This document shows, piece after piece, positions 1 through 6,300 of a stretch of DNA of 9,364 bases (positions within the stretch are counted from its first letter, which is position 1; the number at the start of each line of letters is the position of its first letter). The translations under genes were made by a program, and so were the position numbers. This DNA comes from Methanomassiliicoccales archaeon (GTDB taxonomy: Archaea > Thermoplasmatota > Thermoplasmata > Methanomassiliicoccales > UBA472): NCBI GenBank assembly GCA_028679935.1, contig JAJRAL010000232.1:1-9364 (forward strand). Reading direction: 5' to 3'. The notes beneath the pieces were generated by a model. That model ran no database searches. It was not told the origin of the DNA and was given only the letters and a program-made list of their open reading frames with translations.

Positions 1-242
1 ACCCAATCGTAGTTCGGATTGAGGGTTGTAACTCACCCTCATGAAGCTGGATTCCGTAGTAATCGCTTGTCAACATCAAGCGGTGAATATGCCCCTGCTC
101 CTTGCACACACCGCCCGTCAAGCCACCCGAGTAGGGTCTCAGTAAGGATATCTCATCTTGGGGTTTTCGAACTGAGATTCTGCAAGGAGGGCTAAGTCGT
201 AACAAGGTATCTGTAGGGGAACCTGCAGATGGATCACCTCCT
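1..242 (+). rRNA. rrs: 16S ribosomal RNA, 3' end (5' part outside window)
   Basis: This is the last part of the small-subunit rRNA. The universal decoding-site segment (TTGCACACACCGCCCGTCA, about 102-120) and the GTAACAAGGT segment before the final helix are both present. Helix 45 is a nine-pair stem (209-217 with 222-230, one G-U pair) closed by a GGAA loop at 218-221. A220 and A221 correspond to the two adenines dimethylated by Dim1/KsgA. The 3' tail GGATCACCTCCT ends at about 242 and supplies the anti-Shine-Dalgarno. The version GAATATGCCCCTGCTCC (about 85-101) is of an archaeal type. The segment is about 51% G+C by hand count, well below the flanking genes, which fits a mesophile. No 23S gene or tRNA follows. 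The exact mature 3' end is inferred from the family. Confidence 0.97.
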
Positions 243-252
243 ACGTGCGCAA

Positions 253-274
253 GGGGAGGCATTCGTGCCTCCCC
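253..274 (+). other. UUCG-capped hairpin just downstream of 16S rRNA
   Basis: A perfect nine-pair inverted repeat (253-261 with 266-274) encloses a TTCG loop, starting 11 nt after the 16S 3' end. A small CCAA/TTGG stem follows at 277-289. It could be a 3' trailer processing or stability element, or part of a terminator. There is no strong T-run immediately after it; the first T-rich stretches are short (332-335 and 342-344). The rest of the gap up to pyrG holds no recognisable RNA gene or ORF. The structure is visible in the sequence; its role is inferred. Confidence 0.6.
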
Positions 275-403
275 AACCAATTCCCTTGGCAGGATATCAA
301 GCACCAAACTGGTCATCGAGCGTCATCCGGATTTTCTGCAATTTGAATGACTAGCGGGGCCGCCGTTTCCATCGGCCGTTCCCGACCGGCCTCCGAGGCA
401 AGC

Positions 404-411
404 CATAAATA
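404..411 (+). promoter_or_regulatory. TATA box of pyrG
   Basis: CATAAATA lies in an otherwise GC-rich stretch, centred about 36 bp before the pyrG ATG. Archaeal transcription normally starts about 25 bp downstream of the box centre. That predicts a leader of roughly 10 nt that still includes the GTGAT motif. Confidence 0.65.
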
Positions 412-435
412 CGCTCAATGGAATCTCCCAGTCCC

Positions 436-440
436 GTGAT
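436..440 (+). promoter_or_regulatory. GTGAT ribosome binding site of pyrG
   Basis: GTGAT is complementary to ATCAC in the 16S 3' tail at 233-237. It sits exactly 3 nt before the ATG. That corresponds to the normal 7-nt spacing if the full AGGAGGTGAT register is used. It supports the ATG at 444. Confidence 0.45.
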
Positions 441-443
441 TGG

Positions 444-2051
444 ATGAAGTATATTTTTGTCACGGGGGGCGTTATATCTGGCCTCGGAAAGGGCATAACC
501 TCTTCCTCGATCGGCCGGCTCCTGAAATCGAGGGGTCTGAAGGTCACGGCGATCAAGATCGACCCGTACCTGAACATCGACGCAGGGACGATGAACCCCT
601 TCGAGCACGGCGAGGTCTTCGTCCTCGACGACGGCGGAGAGGTCGACCTCGACCTCGGCAACTACGAGAGATTCCTCGACATCAATCTCACCAGCGATCA
701 CAACATCACGACCGGCAAGGTCTACCGGTCGGTCATCGAGAAGGAAAGGACGGGCGAGTACCTCGGCAAGACCGTCCAGATTGTGCCCCACATCACCAAC
801 GAGATCAAGTGCATGATCCGGGCGGTGGCGGAGGCGACCGGAGCCGACGTCTGCATCGTAGAGCTCGGCGGGACGGTCGGTGACATCGAATCTATGCCGT
901 TCCTCGAGGCGGTCAGGCAGATGAACACCGAGCTCGGGAGGGGAGAGAACTGCATGTTCGTGCACACCACCCTCGTTCCAATCCTCGGCACGGTCGGAGA
1001 GCAGAAGACGAAGCCGACGCAGCACTCGGTCAGGGAGCTGAGGGCGATCGGCGTCCAGCCGGACATGATCGTGGCGAGGGCGACTGAACCCCTCGAGTAC
1101 GGCATCAAGCGCAAGATATCGCTGTTCTGCGACGTGCCGTTGGAGGCGGTGGTCTCCGCCCCGGACGCGAGGTCGATCTACCAGGTGCCCCTGACCCTCG
1201 AGGAGCAGGGAATAACGGACTACATCCTGAAGCGCCTGAACCTGGCGGGGGTGGAACAGGACATGGTCTGGTGGAGGGACTTCGTCGGCCGCATAATGAA
1301 TCCGTCCAGGAATGTCACGATCGCCTGCGTAGGCAAGTACACCCACCTCGGCGATTCCTACATCTCGCACCATGAGGCGTTCCACCACGCCGGGGCGGAG
1401 CTGGACACGAAGGTGGGGATGATCTTCGTCGACTCCGAGGTAGTCCAGGAGAAGGGCGTCGTGCCGGAGCTCGCGAACGCGGACGGGATACTGATCCCAG
1501 GCGGATTCGGGAGCAGAGGGATCGAGGGCAAGATCATGACCGCGAGGTTCGCCCGTGAGAACATGATCCCGTTCCTAGGGGTCTGTCTGGGATTCCAGAT
1601 GGCGACGATCGAGGTGGCGAGGACGCTTCTCGGAATGGAGCGGGCGAACACGACCGAGATCGACGCCGAGACGCCGTACCCCGTGATCGACCTCCTGCCG
1701 GAGCAGAGGGACGTGAAGAGGAAGGGCGCGACGATGAGGCTCGGAGCGCAGCCGGTCGTGGTCAGCGAGGGCAGCGGTGCCTTCGACCTGTACGGCAAGG
1801 CGCTGATCATGGAACGCCACCGACACCGCTACGAGGTCAATCCCAAGTACATCGAGAAGTTCGAATCGGTCGGATGGAAGTTCACCGGCAGATCGCCCGA
1901 CGGGATCAAGATGGAGATCGGCGAGTTCGTAGGACACCCGTTCTTCGTGGCCTCGCAGTTCCACCCCGAGTTCAAGTCCAGGCCGGGCAAGGTCTCGCCG
2001 CTGCACTACGGGCTGGTGAGGGCCGCGGTCATGAAGAAGTACGGGACCTGA
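444..2051 (+). CDS. pyrG: CTP synthase (glutamine-hydrolysing)
   Basis: This cytosolic enzyme makes CTP from UTP, ATP and glutamine, the last step of de novo pyrimidine nucleotide synthesis. The 535 residues cover both standard domains. The N-terminal amidoligase domain (about 1-270) starts with [16 protein letters not shown] and has the nucleotide and Mg-binding segments [20 protein letters not shown] (38-57) and [11 protein letters not shown] (140-150). The C-terminal class I glutamine amidotransferase domain (about 290-535) has PGGFGSRG (352-359), the nucleophile Cys381 in GVCLGFQ, and His507/Glu509 in QFHPEF. All catalytic residues are intact and the length is normal for the family. The start MKYIFVTGG is the usual one and is backed by a TATA box and GTGAT. 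The gene follows 16S rRNA by about 200 bp but has its own promoter. No reason to doubt the call. Confidence 0.98.
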   Translation: MKYIFVTGGVISGLGKGITSSSIGRLLKSRGLKVTAIKIDPYLNIDAGTMNPFEHGEVFVLDDGGEVDLDLGNYERFLDINLTSDHNITTGKVYRSVIEKERTGEYLGKTVQIVPHITNEIKCMIRAVAEATGADVCIVELGGTVGDIESMPFLEAVRQMNTELGRGENCMFVHTTLVPILGTVGEQKTKPTQHSVRELRAIGVQPDMIVARATEPLEYGIKRKISLFCDVPLEAVVSAPDARSIYQVPLTLEEQGITDYILKRLNLAGVEQDMVWWRDFVGRIMNPSRNVTIACVGKYTHLGDSYISHHEAFHHAGAELDTKVGMIFVDSEVVQEKGVVPELANADGILIPGGFGSRGIEGKIMTARFARENMIPFLGVCLGFQMATIEVARTLLGMERANTTEIDAETPYPVIDLLPEQRDVKRKGATMRLGAQPVVVSEGSGAFDLYGKALIMERHRHRYEVNPKYIEKFESVGWKFTGRSPDGIKMEIGEFVGHPFFVASQFHPEFKSRPGKVSPLHYGLVRAAVMKKYGT

Positions 2052-2078
2052 GCCAGTGTCGCGGCGGAACGCGATACC

Positions 2079-2085
2079 TTTATAT
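2079..2085 (+). promoter_or_regulatory. TATA box of the aIF2-beta gene
   Basis: TTTATAT lies in the 63-bp gap after pyrG, centred 33 bp before the aIF2-beta ATG. The predicted leader is only about 6-8 nt. A G-rich run (2100-2106) lies just before the start but would be only partly transcribed. Confidence 0.7.
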
Positions 2086-2114
2086 GGACGGCGACTCTAG
2101 AGGGGGAAGATAGC

Positions 2115-2744
2115 ATGCCTGACGATTACCTCTCACTGCTCGAAAGGGCAAAGGAAAAGCTTCCGGAGACGATCGAGAAGCACGAGCGCTTCACCGTCCC
2201 GGAGCCAGACGTCTTCCAGGAAGGCAAGACCACCGTCATCCGCAACTTCGGCGATATCGTCGAGTCCCTGAGGAGGGAGCCGGAGCACCTGGTCCAGTAT
2301 CTCCTGCGAGAGCTCGGCACGCCCGGCCACATGGAGGGGCGGAGGCTGATCCTGAAGGCGAAGCTCGCCCCGCAGCAGATCACCGACCGGATCATGTCCT
2401 ATACGGAGACATTCGTGCTCTGCTCAGAGTGCGGCAGGCCGGACACGCACATCAACAAGGAGGGACGCGTCCTGATCCTCGAGTGTGAGGCCTGCGGCGC
2501 CCACCGCCCGGTCAACGTGAGGAAGCAGGCCAAGGCGGCGGAGCAGGAAGCGATCGCCGAGGGCAACATCTACGAGATGATGATCGAGGACGTCGGCAAG
2601 AAGGGCGACGGAATCGCGCGCAAGGACAACATCATCATCTACGTCCCCGGCACGGTGAAGGGTTCTAGGGTCAGGGTCAAGGTCACGAAGAAGACCGGCA
2701 CGGTCGCATTCGGAGTGGTGACTCAGGAGCCGGCGACGCGCTAG
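2115..2744 (+). CDS. eif2b: Translation initiation factor aIF2 subunit beta with C-terminal TRAM domain
   Basis: This is the beta subunit of the heterotrimeric factor that brings initiator tRNA to the ribosome with GTP. The 209 residues contain the usual short N-terminal helix, the central alpha-beta domain (about 35-97, with VIRNFGDIVESLRREPEHL), and a zinc ribbon with Cys103, Cys106, Cys124 and Cys127. A typical archaeal aIF2-beta ends near residue 140. Here a further domain at about 151-203 matches TRAM, an RNA-binding beta-barrel, with YEMMIEDVGKKGDGIAR and IIYVPGTVKGSRVRVKV. TRAM-extended forms are known in some euryarchaea such as haloarchaea, so this is a family variant rather than a chimera. 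The gene has its own TATA box. The MFS gene follows after 65 bp without an evident promoter, so the two may be co-transcribed. Confidence 0.95.
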   Translation: MPDDYLSLLERAKEKLPETIEKHERFTVPEPDVFQEGKTTVIRNFGDIVESLRREPEHLVQYLLRELGTPGHMEGRRLILKAKLAPQQITDRIMSYTETFVLCSECGRPDTHINKEGRVLILECEACGAHRPVNVRKQAKAAEQEAIAEGNIYEMMIEDVGKKGDGIARKDNIIIYVPGTVKGSRVRVKVTKKTGTVAFGVVTQEPATR

Positions 2745-2796
2745 CGCCAGGCTCAGGTTCTTCCGTCCGCAAGTGATAGCGGCGGCATTCCCGGGG

Positions 2797-2804
2797 AGGA
2801 GGAT
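2797..2804 (+). promoter_or_regulatory. Strong Shine-Dalgarno of the MFS transporter gene
   Basis: AGGAGG at 2797-2802 is a perfect match to the CCTCCT end of the 16S rRNA at 237-242, with 7 nt to the GTG at 2810. It fixes the GTG as the start. No TATA-like element is visible in 2745-2796, which suggests translation from a message that begins upstream. Confidence 0.8.
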
Positions 2805-2809
2805 CTCAG

Positions 2810-4021
2810 GTGGCGCTCTCTAGCACGTCGAGGCAGTACATCGTCTTCCTGACCCTCACCAACCTGGCATTCTACGTCTTCCAGAGCTACTACATAATCT
2901 ACCTCAGGGAGAGCGGGCTCAGCTTCACCGACATCAGCGTCATCTTCGCGGCGAACTTCATCGCCCTCGCCCTGATCTGCCTGGTCGCCGGCAACTTCGC
3001 CGACCGTCGCGGACGGAAGAAGGCCATCGTCATCGGCACGGTCATCAACGTCGTCGGCTTCGCCATCTACGGCCTGTCCCATTCATTCTGGCTCTTCCTT
3101 GCGGCCGAGGTGATACTGGCCGGGGCGACCGCACTCATCAATGCGGGCCTCGAGGCCTGGTACATGGACGAGCTCAAGTGCGAGGGATGCGTGAGCGACA
3201 TCAAGGTCACCCTGCCCCTGACGAGCGGTCTGAGCAACGTGCTCGGTATCGCCGGCGGCGTGGTCGGATCGTTCCTCGCCGCGTACGCCCTGAACATCCC
3301 GATGCTTGCTGGAGCGGCGATACTCGTCGTTCCGCTAATCGTCGCCATAGGCATGTTCAAGGAGAACTACGGGGACCGGACGGGAGGCTTCTCCGCCCTG
3401 ATCCGTTCGAGCATGTCCCATTTCAAGAAGAGCATGGCGCTGAAGGCGCTGACGGCCGGCGAGATGCTCCGCGGGTCCGCGATCATCGTCTACGTCATCA
3501 TCTACCAGCCGTACCTGGTCGCGGTCGGGCTCGGCACCGACTACCTGGGCGTCTACTTCTCGCTCCTGATGATAGCGATGGCCGCGGGCAGCCTGCTCTC
3601 GGTGAAAGCGGCGGCGAGGTTCGGCCGGCATCGCCTCCTGGTGCTCAGCAGCGTCCTGCTCGTGATCGCGTACATCGCGCAGCCGTTCGTCCACGACTAC
3701 GTCCTAGCCGGGGTCCTGTTCCTTGTCACCGGCTTCTCCCAAGGCCTGGGCCTGCCCTCCATCATGATCTGGAGGAACACGCTCATCCCATCGAGGGTCA
3801 GGGCATCGACGCTCGCCGTCCTCACCGCGATGCTCAACCTCTCCTATGCGGTCATGACGTTCGGGCTCGGCCCGCTGATCGACGCGACGTCGATGGAGGC
3901 GGCGATGTACGTCGGCGCCATCCTCGCTGCGGCCGCAATACCGTTCTACTTCGTCGCCCACAAGTGGTCGCTCAGGGTGAGGGATGAGCTCCAGGACGTG
4001 CCCTCGGATCAGGCAATGTAG
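2810..4021 (+). CDS. MFS transporter, 12 predicted membrane segments
   Basis: This is a major facilitator superfamily permease in the cytoplasmic membrane; the substrate cannot be told from sequence. The 403 residues form about twelve hydrophobic segments, roughly 11-33, 43-63, 72-90, 96-116, 140-160, 162-182, 218-240, 244-264, 276-292, 298-318, 336-355 and 365-384. The loop after segment 2 carries the MFS motif A signature, GNFADRRGRKK (61-71), with Asp65 and the basic cluster. A long cytoplasmic loop (about 183-215) separates the two halves, as usual. Segment 4 ends in GLEAWYMDEL (113-122), an acidic motif seen in several uncharacterised prokaryotic MFS groups. Drug-efflux annotations are common for such proteins but are not supported here. 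The start is GTG with a strong Shine-Dalgarno. The last 13 bp overlap the convergent HExxH gene. Confidence 0.9.
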   Translation: MALSSTSRQYIVFLTLTNLAFYVFQSYYIIYLRESGLSFTDISVIFAANFIALALICLVAGNFADRRGRKKAIVIGTVINVVGFAIYGLSHSFWLFLAAEVILAGATALINAGLEAWYMDELKCEGCVSDIKVTLPLTSGLSNVLGIAGGVVGSFLAAYALNIPMLAGAAILVVPLIVAIGMFKENYGDRTGGFSALIRSSMSHFKKSMALKALTAGEMLRGSAIIVYVIIYQPYLVAVGLGTDYLGVYFSLLMIAMAAGSLLSVKAAARFGRHRLLVLSSVLLVIAYIAQPFVHDYVLAGVLFLVTGFSQGLGLPSIMIWRNTLIPSRVRASTLAVLTAMLNLSYAVMTFGLGPLIDATSMEAAMYVGAILAAAAIPFYFVAHKWSLRVRDELQDVPSDQAM

Positions 4022-4539
4022 TCGTCAGACGAGGAGCGATCGAAGCCCTCCACGATCTCGATGTCGGTCCCCTCGGGCAGCGGCATCCTGACCGGATACG
4101 TGATGAAGGGCAGGAAGGCGGTGATGTCCTTCGCGATCTTCGTCGCCAGGTGCTCCTCGCCGAAGAGAATGCGCGTGATCTCGTATGCCTTCCTCCTCGC
4201 CCCCTCCTCCCCGATCAACCCTATCGTGTGGAGGTACTCGTGCAACAGGACGTGGAACACGTATGGTCTGTACAGCTCAGGGTACGCTTCCTGGACGCGC
4301 CTCAGCGGCACCTTGTTCAGGAGGATGATGTTCGTTCCCAGGGGGTGCAGGCCGCCGATGGTGCTGGACTGGCTGCCCCCGAGCTCCGCTAGGCCGAGCA
4401 TCAGGCCCGAGCGGGAGACGCGCTCGACGACCTCGACCGCCTCCTTGACGACCTCGAAGATGTCCGGTATCGTCTTGGCCCTGTCGAGCTTCACCGCGAA
4501 CCGTTCGGGGAAGAATTCGTCGATGCCCTGAGGCCTCAT
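4009..4539 (-). CDS. Uncharacterised HExxH-motif protein, putative zinc metallopeptidase
   Basis: I do not recognise a named family. The 176-residue protein has no signal peptide or clear membrane segment, so it is probably cytosolic. The helix HVLLHEYLHTIGLIGEEGARR (residues 96-116, shown by key residues) contains His100, Glu101 and His104, the metal-binding and catalytic pattern of zincin peptidases. Glu111, Glu112 and Glu120 follow, and any of them could be the third ligand as in gluzincins. Before it lies a beta-rich part with NIILLNKVPL (70-79), which could be the edge strand usually preceding the active-site helix. The C-terminal tail is acidic and hydrophilic. The ATG at 4539 has a TATA box 26-27 bp upstream and is probably leaderless. 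The gene overlaps the MFS gene by 13 bp tail to tail and is divergent from a presenilin-type protease gene. Proteolytic activity is inference from the motif alone. Confidence 0.8.
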   Translation of the reverse strand: MRPQGIDEFFPERFAVKLDRAKTIPDIFEVVKEAVEVVERVSRSGLMLGLAELGGSQSSTIGGLHPLGTNIILLNKVPLRRVQEAYPELYRPYVFHVLLHEYLHTIGLIGEEGARRKAYEITRILFGEEHLATKIAKDITAFLPFITYPVRMPLPEGTDIEIVEGFDRSSSDDYIA

Positions 4540-4561
4540 CTGCCCTGAATCGCAGCCCCGG

Positions 4562-4569
4562 TGATAAAA
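4562..4569 (-). promoter_or_regulatory. TATA box of the HExxH gene
   Basis: Read on the minus strand this is TTTTATCA, in a GC-rich setting, centred 26-27 bp before the ATG at 4539. The spacing predicts transcription starting at or next to the start codon, so a leaderless message. Confidence 0.65.
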
Positions 4570-4615
4570 CCCTGCCCGACCCGAGCTGGCGTGAGCATCA
4601 GTGTAGCGGGATAGC

Positions 4616-4623
4616 GTTATCTA
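4616..4623 (+). promoter_or_regulatory. Probable TATA box of the presenilin-like gene
   Basis: GTTATCTA is the most AT-rich element between the two divergent genes on this side, centred about 27 bp before the ATG at 4647. It predicts a leaderless transcript. The match to consensus is weaker than for the opposite promoter. The two divergent boxes lie about 54 bp apart. Confidence 0.45.
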
Positions 4624-4646
4624 GGGTTGGCTCCATCCCAGCGTGC

Positions 4647-5558
4647 ATGCGAATCAGGACGCCGCTGGCGGCGATGTTCCTCATCTTCATCTCGGTCCAG
4701 CTGCTCGCGGTCCTGCTCGTTCCCTTGTACCCGATGCAGTACCAGGCGTTCCCGGACGTGAACAATCCGATCTACCCTGTGCTCTACGTCATCCTGCTGC
4801 TCGCCATGACGGCGATCATCCTCCTGCTGCTGCGCCTCGGGCTGGGCGTTCTCATCAAGGGTTTCTTCCTCTTCGCCATCGGCGTCTCGACGGCGGTCGT
4901 GGCGCTGCCGCTCGTCTTCCTGGTCGTCCCGGACGTCAACGTCTCCTTCCTAATCTCCATCGTCCTCGGGGTGCTGCTGGTGGTGGCGCTGATCTTCAAA
5001 CCCGAGTGGTACGTGGTGAACCTCGCCGGATTCGTCGTCGGTGTAGGGGCGGCGATAATCCTCGGCATCTCGTTCGGCATCCTTCCCGTCCTAATCCTTC
5101 TGATCATCCTGGCGGTCTACGACGCGATCTCGGTCTACAAGACGAAGCACATGATCACGCTCGCCGAGGGCGTCGTGCCGCTGAAGCTCCCGGTCATGTT
5201 CGTCGTGCCCAAGACCAAGGGGTTCAAGATGGCAGACCTCGACAACAAACCACTCACCGCCGAGCCGGAGGAGAGGGAGGCGATGTTCATGGGGGTGGGC
5301 GATGCGGTCATCCCCGCGATACTCACCGTCAGCGCCTACGTCTTCCTTCCGACCGCGTCCGGCTCCTTCCAATATGCCAGCCTGGTGGTCGCGCTCGGCG
5401 TAGTGATTGGCTCGGCCATCGGCTTCCTGGTGCTGATGCGCTACGTCCTGAAGGGCAACCCCCAGGCCGGGCTTCCCCTCCTGAACGGCGGCGCGATCAT
5501 CGGCTTCCTCATCGCATACGTCCTCGTCTACCAGAACCTCAGCTTTGGCCTGATGTAA
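4647..5558 (+). CDS. Presenilin/signal-peptide-peptidase-like intramembrane aspartyl protease (GxGD, family A22)
   Basis: This is a predicted polytopic membrane protease of the archaeal presenilin-homologue group (DUF1119/A22), which cuts substrates inside the bilayer. The 303 residues give nine hydrophobic segments, roughly 6-27, 43-63, 67-92, 98-117, 121-140, 143-163, 212-233, 243-264 and 279-298, the topology of presenilin. Segment 6 ends in LAVYDAISVYKTKHM, giving the YD motif with Asp159. Segment 7 begins with GVGDAVIP (216-223), the GxGD motif with Asp219. These would be the two catalytic aspartates. The loop between them (about 165-211) is charged, as in the family. At the expected place of the PAL motif is AGLPLLNGG (274-282), so strict P-A-L is not kept. 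The start at 4647 follows a TATA-like box at leaderless distance. The natural substrate is unknown. The divergent neighbour encodes a second putative protease. Confidence 0.88.
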   Translation: MRIRTPLAAMFLIFISVQLLAVLLVPLYPMQYQAFPDVNNPIYPVLYVILLLAMTAIILLLLRLGLGVLIKGFFLFAIGVSTAVVALPLVFLVVPDVNVSFLISIVLGVLLVVALIFKPEWYVVNLAGFVVGVGAAIILGISFGILPVLILLIILAVYDAISVYKTKHMITLAEGVVPLKLPVMFVVPKTKGFKMADLDNKPLTAEPEEREAMFMGVGDAVIPAILTVSAYVFLPTASGSFQYASLVVALGVVIGSAIGFLVLMRYVLKGNPQAGLPLLNGGAIIGFLIAYVLVYQNLSFGLM

Positions 5559-5594
5559 GCAGAACAAGTGTGATATGGGCGCAGTCCGCTATCG

Positions 5595-5608
5595 CCCCTA
5601 GACAGGGG
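5595..5608 (+). other. Small hairpin over the start region of the metallophosphoesterase gene
   Basis: CCCCT (5595-5599) and AGGGG (5604-5608) pair perfectly around a 4-nt AGAC loop, ending 2 nt before the ATG at 5611. The AGGGG arm is the only purine-rich, Shine-Dalgarno-like run there, though it is too close to the ATG for ideal use. A weak TATA-like TGATATGG at 5571-5578 would place the transcription start near this hairpin. Function is uncertain. Confidence 0.35.
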
Positions 5609-5610
5609 AT

Positions 5611-6255
5611 ATGAGGCTAATCGTCGTCTCGGACGTCCACGGGCGTGACAAGGTGGTCGGCCTAGTGAACCGCCTGATCTCTGAGCAGGAGGCGGACGGC
5701 GTAATCGTCCTCGGCGACATCACGCATTTCGGCCCGGCGGAGTGGGCGGGCGAGTTCCTCTCGAAGCTCAACGGCACCGTCTACGCCTTGCCTGGCAACT
5801 GCGACCCTCCAGGCGTCAACGACGAGATCAAGCGCAGCGCCATCTCGCTCCACAAGAGGAAGATCACTATCGAGGGCAAGACGCTCGTCGGCCTAGGGGG
5901 CTCGAATCCGACCGTCTTCGAGACGCCGTTCGAGCTGTCTGAGAATGAGATAGAGAGCGTTCTCAGACCGCTCGCCGAGCACGACATGCTCCTCATCACC
6001 CATTGCCCGGCCTATGGGTACCTGGACATGTTGCCTACCGGCAAGCACACTGGCTCGACAGCCATCAGGAAGATCGTGGACGAATTCCAGCCGACTATCG
6101 CGCTGGCCGGTCATATCCATGAAGCTCGCGGAATGGTCGAGCAAAAGGGCACGACCTTCATGAACCCCGGGCCCGCGAAGGATGCCTACGCGGGGGTGCT
6201 GGAGATCGGCGAGAGAGTGAGCGTCAGACTGTTGGAAAAGCAGCCTGACGGATGA
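5611..6255 (+). CDS. Metallophosphoesterase, YfcE-like (calcineurin-type fold)
   Basis: This is a soluble two-metal phosphohydrolase of the YfcE/MJ0936-like group. Such enzymes hydrolyse phosphodiesters or phosphomonoesters, and the physiological substrate is usually unknown. The 214 residues carry the full set of metal-binding motifs in order: DVHG (Asp8, His10), GDIT (Asp36), GNCD (Asn63), THCP (His131) and GHIHEARG (His168, His170). The GNCD form, with Cys in place of the His of GNHD, is common in YfcE-like proteins. The length is close to the usual 160-230 residues and the protein appears intact. The gene starts 52 bp after the presenilin-like gene, with a small hairpin directly before the ATG. 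It may be read through from upstream or use the weak TATA-like element at 5571-5578. S8e follows with its own strong promoter, so no shared role is implied. Confidence 0.9.
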   Translation: MRLIVVSDVHGRDKVVGLVNRLISEQEADGVIVLGDITHFGPAEWAGEFLSKLNGTVYALPGNCDPPGVNDEIKRSAISLHKRKITIEGKTLVGLGGSNPTVFETPFELSENEIESVLRPLAEHDMLLITHCPAYGYLDMLPTGKHTGSTAIRKIVDEFQPTIALAGHIHEARGMVEQKGTTFMNPGPAKDAYAGVLEIGERVSVRLLEKQPDG

Positions 6256-6260
6256 AAGGG

Positions 6261-6268
6261 TATTTATA
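6261..6268 (+). promoter_or_regulatory. TATA box of the S8e-SRP19 transcript
   Basis: TATTTATA is the best TATA box in the window, 5 bp after the stop codon of the metallophosphoesterase gene and centred about 36 bp before the S8e ATG at 6301. Purines upstream (GAAAGGG) fit a BRE. It predicts a leader of about 10 nt and probably drives both S8e and SRP19. Confidence 0.8.
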
Positions 6269-6300
6269 GAGCCCTCCATTTTAGCTTGCAGGGATTACCG

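Noticed and set aside
373..392. GGCCG/CGGCC inverted repeat before pyrG
   Set aside because: A five-pair GC stem with an eight-base loop is expected by chance in such GC-rich sequence and sits at no special position.
243..443. Possible tRNA or small RNA in the gap after 16S
   Set aside because: No acceptor-stem, T-loop or anticodon-arm pattern could be assembled; only the hairpin at 253-274 and the TATA box at 404-411 are convincing.
351..1388. Long minus-strand open frame (345 residues) opposite pyrG
   Set aside because: The translation is rich in Arg, Asp and Val without any recognisable motif and is explained by the strong codon bias of the GC-rich pyrG on the other strand.
3178..3987. 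269-residue plus-strand frame inside the MFS gene
   Set aside because: It is an arginine-rich, low-complexity translation of an alternative frame; the MFS frame has a Shine-Dalgarno, motif A and twelve hydrophobic segments.
4643..5614. 323-residue plus-strand frame over the presenilin-like gene
   Set aside because: It is Arg/Pro/Gly-rich and out of frame with a clear nine-segment membrane protein carrying YD and GxGD motifs, so it is a shadow.
6286..6300. Upstream TTG start for S8e adding MQGLP
   Set aside because: S8e proteins begin at MALWQG-like sequence, and the TTG falls close to the transcription start predicted from the TATA box at 6261-6268.
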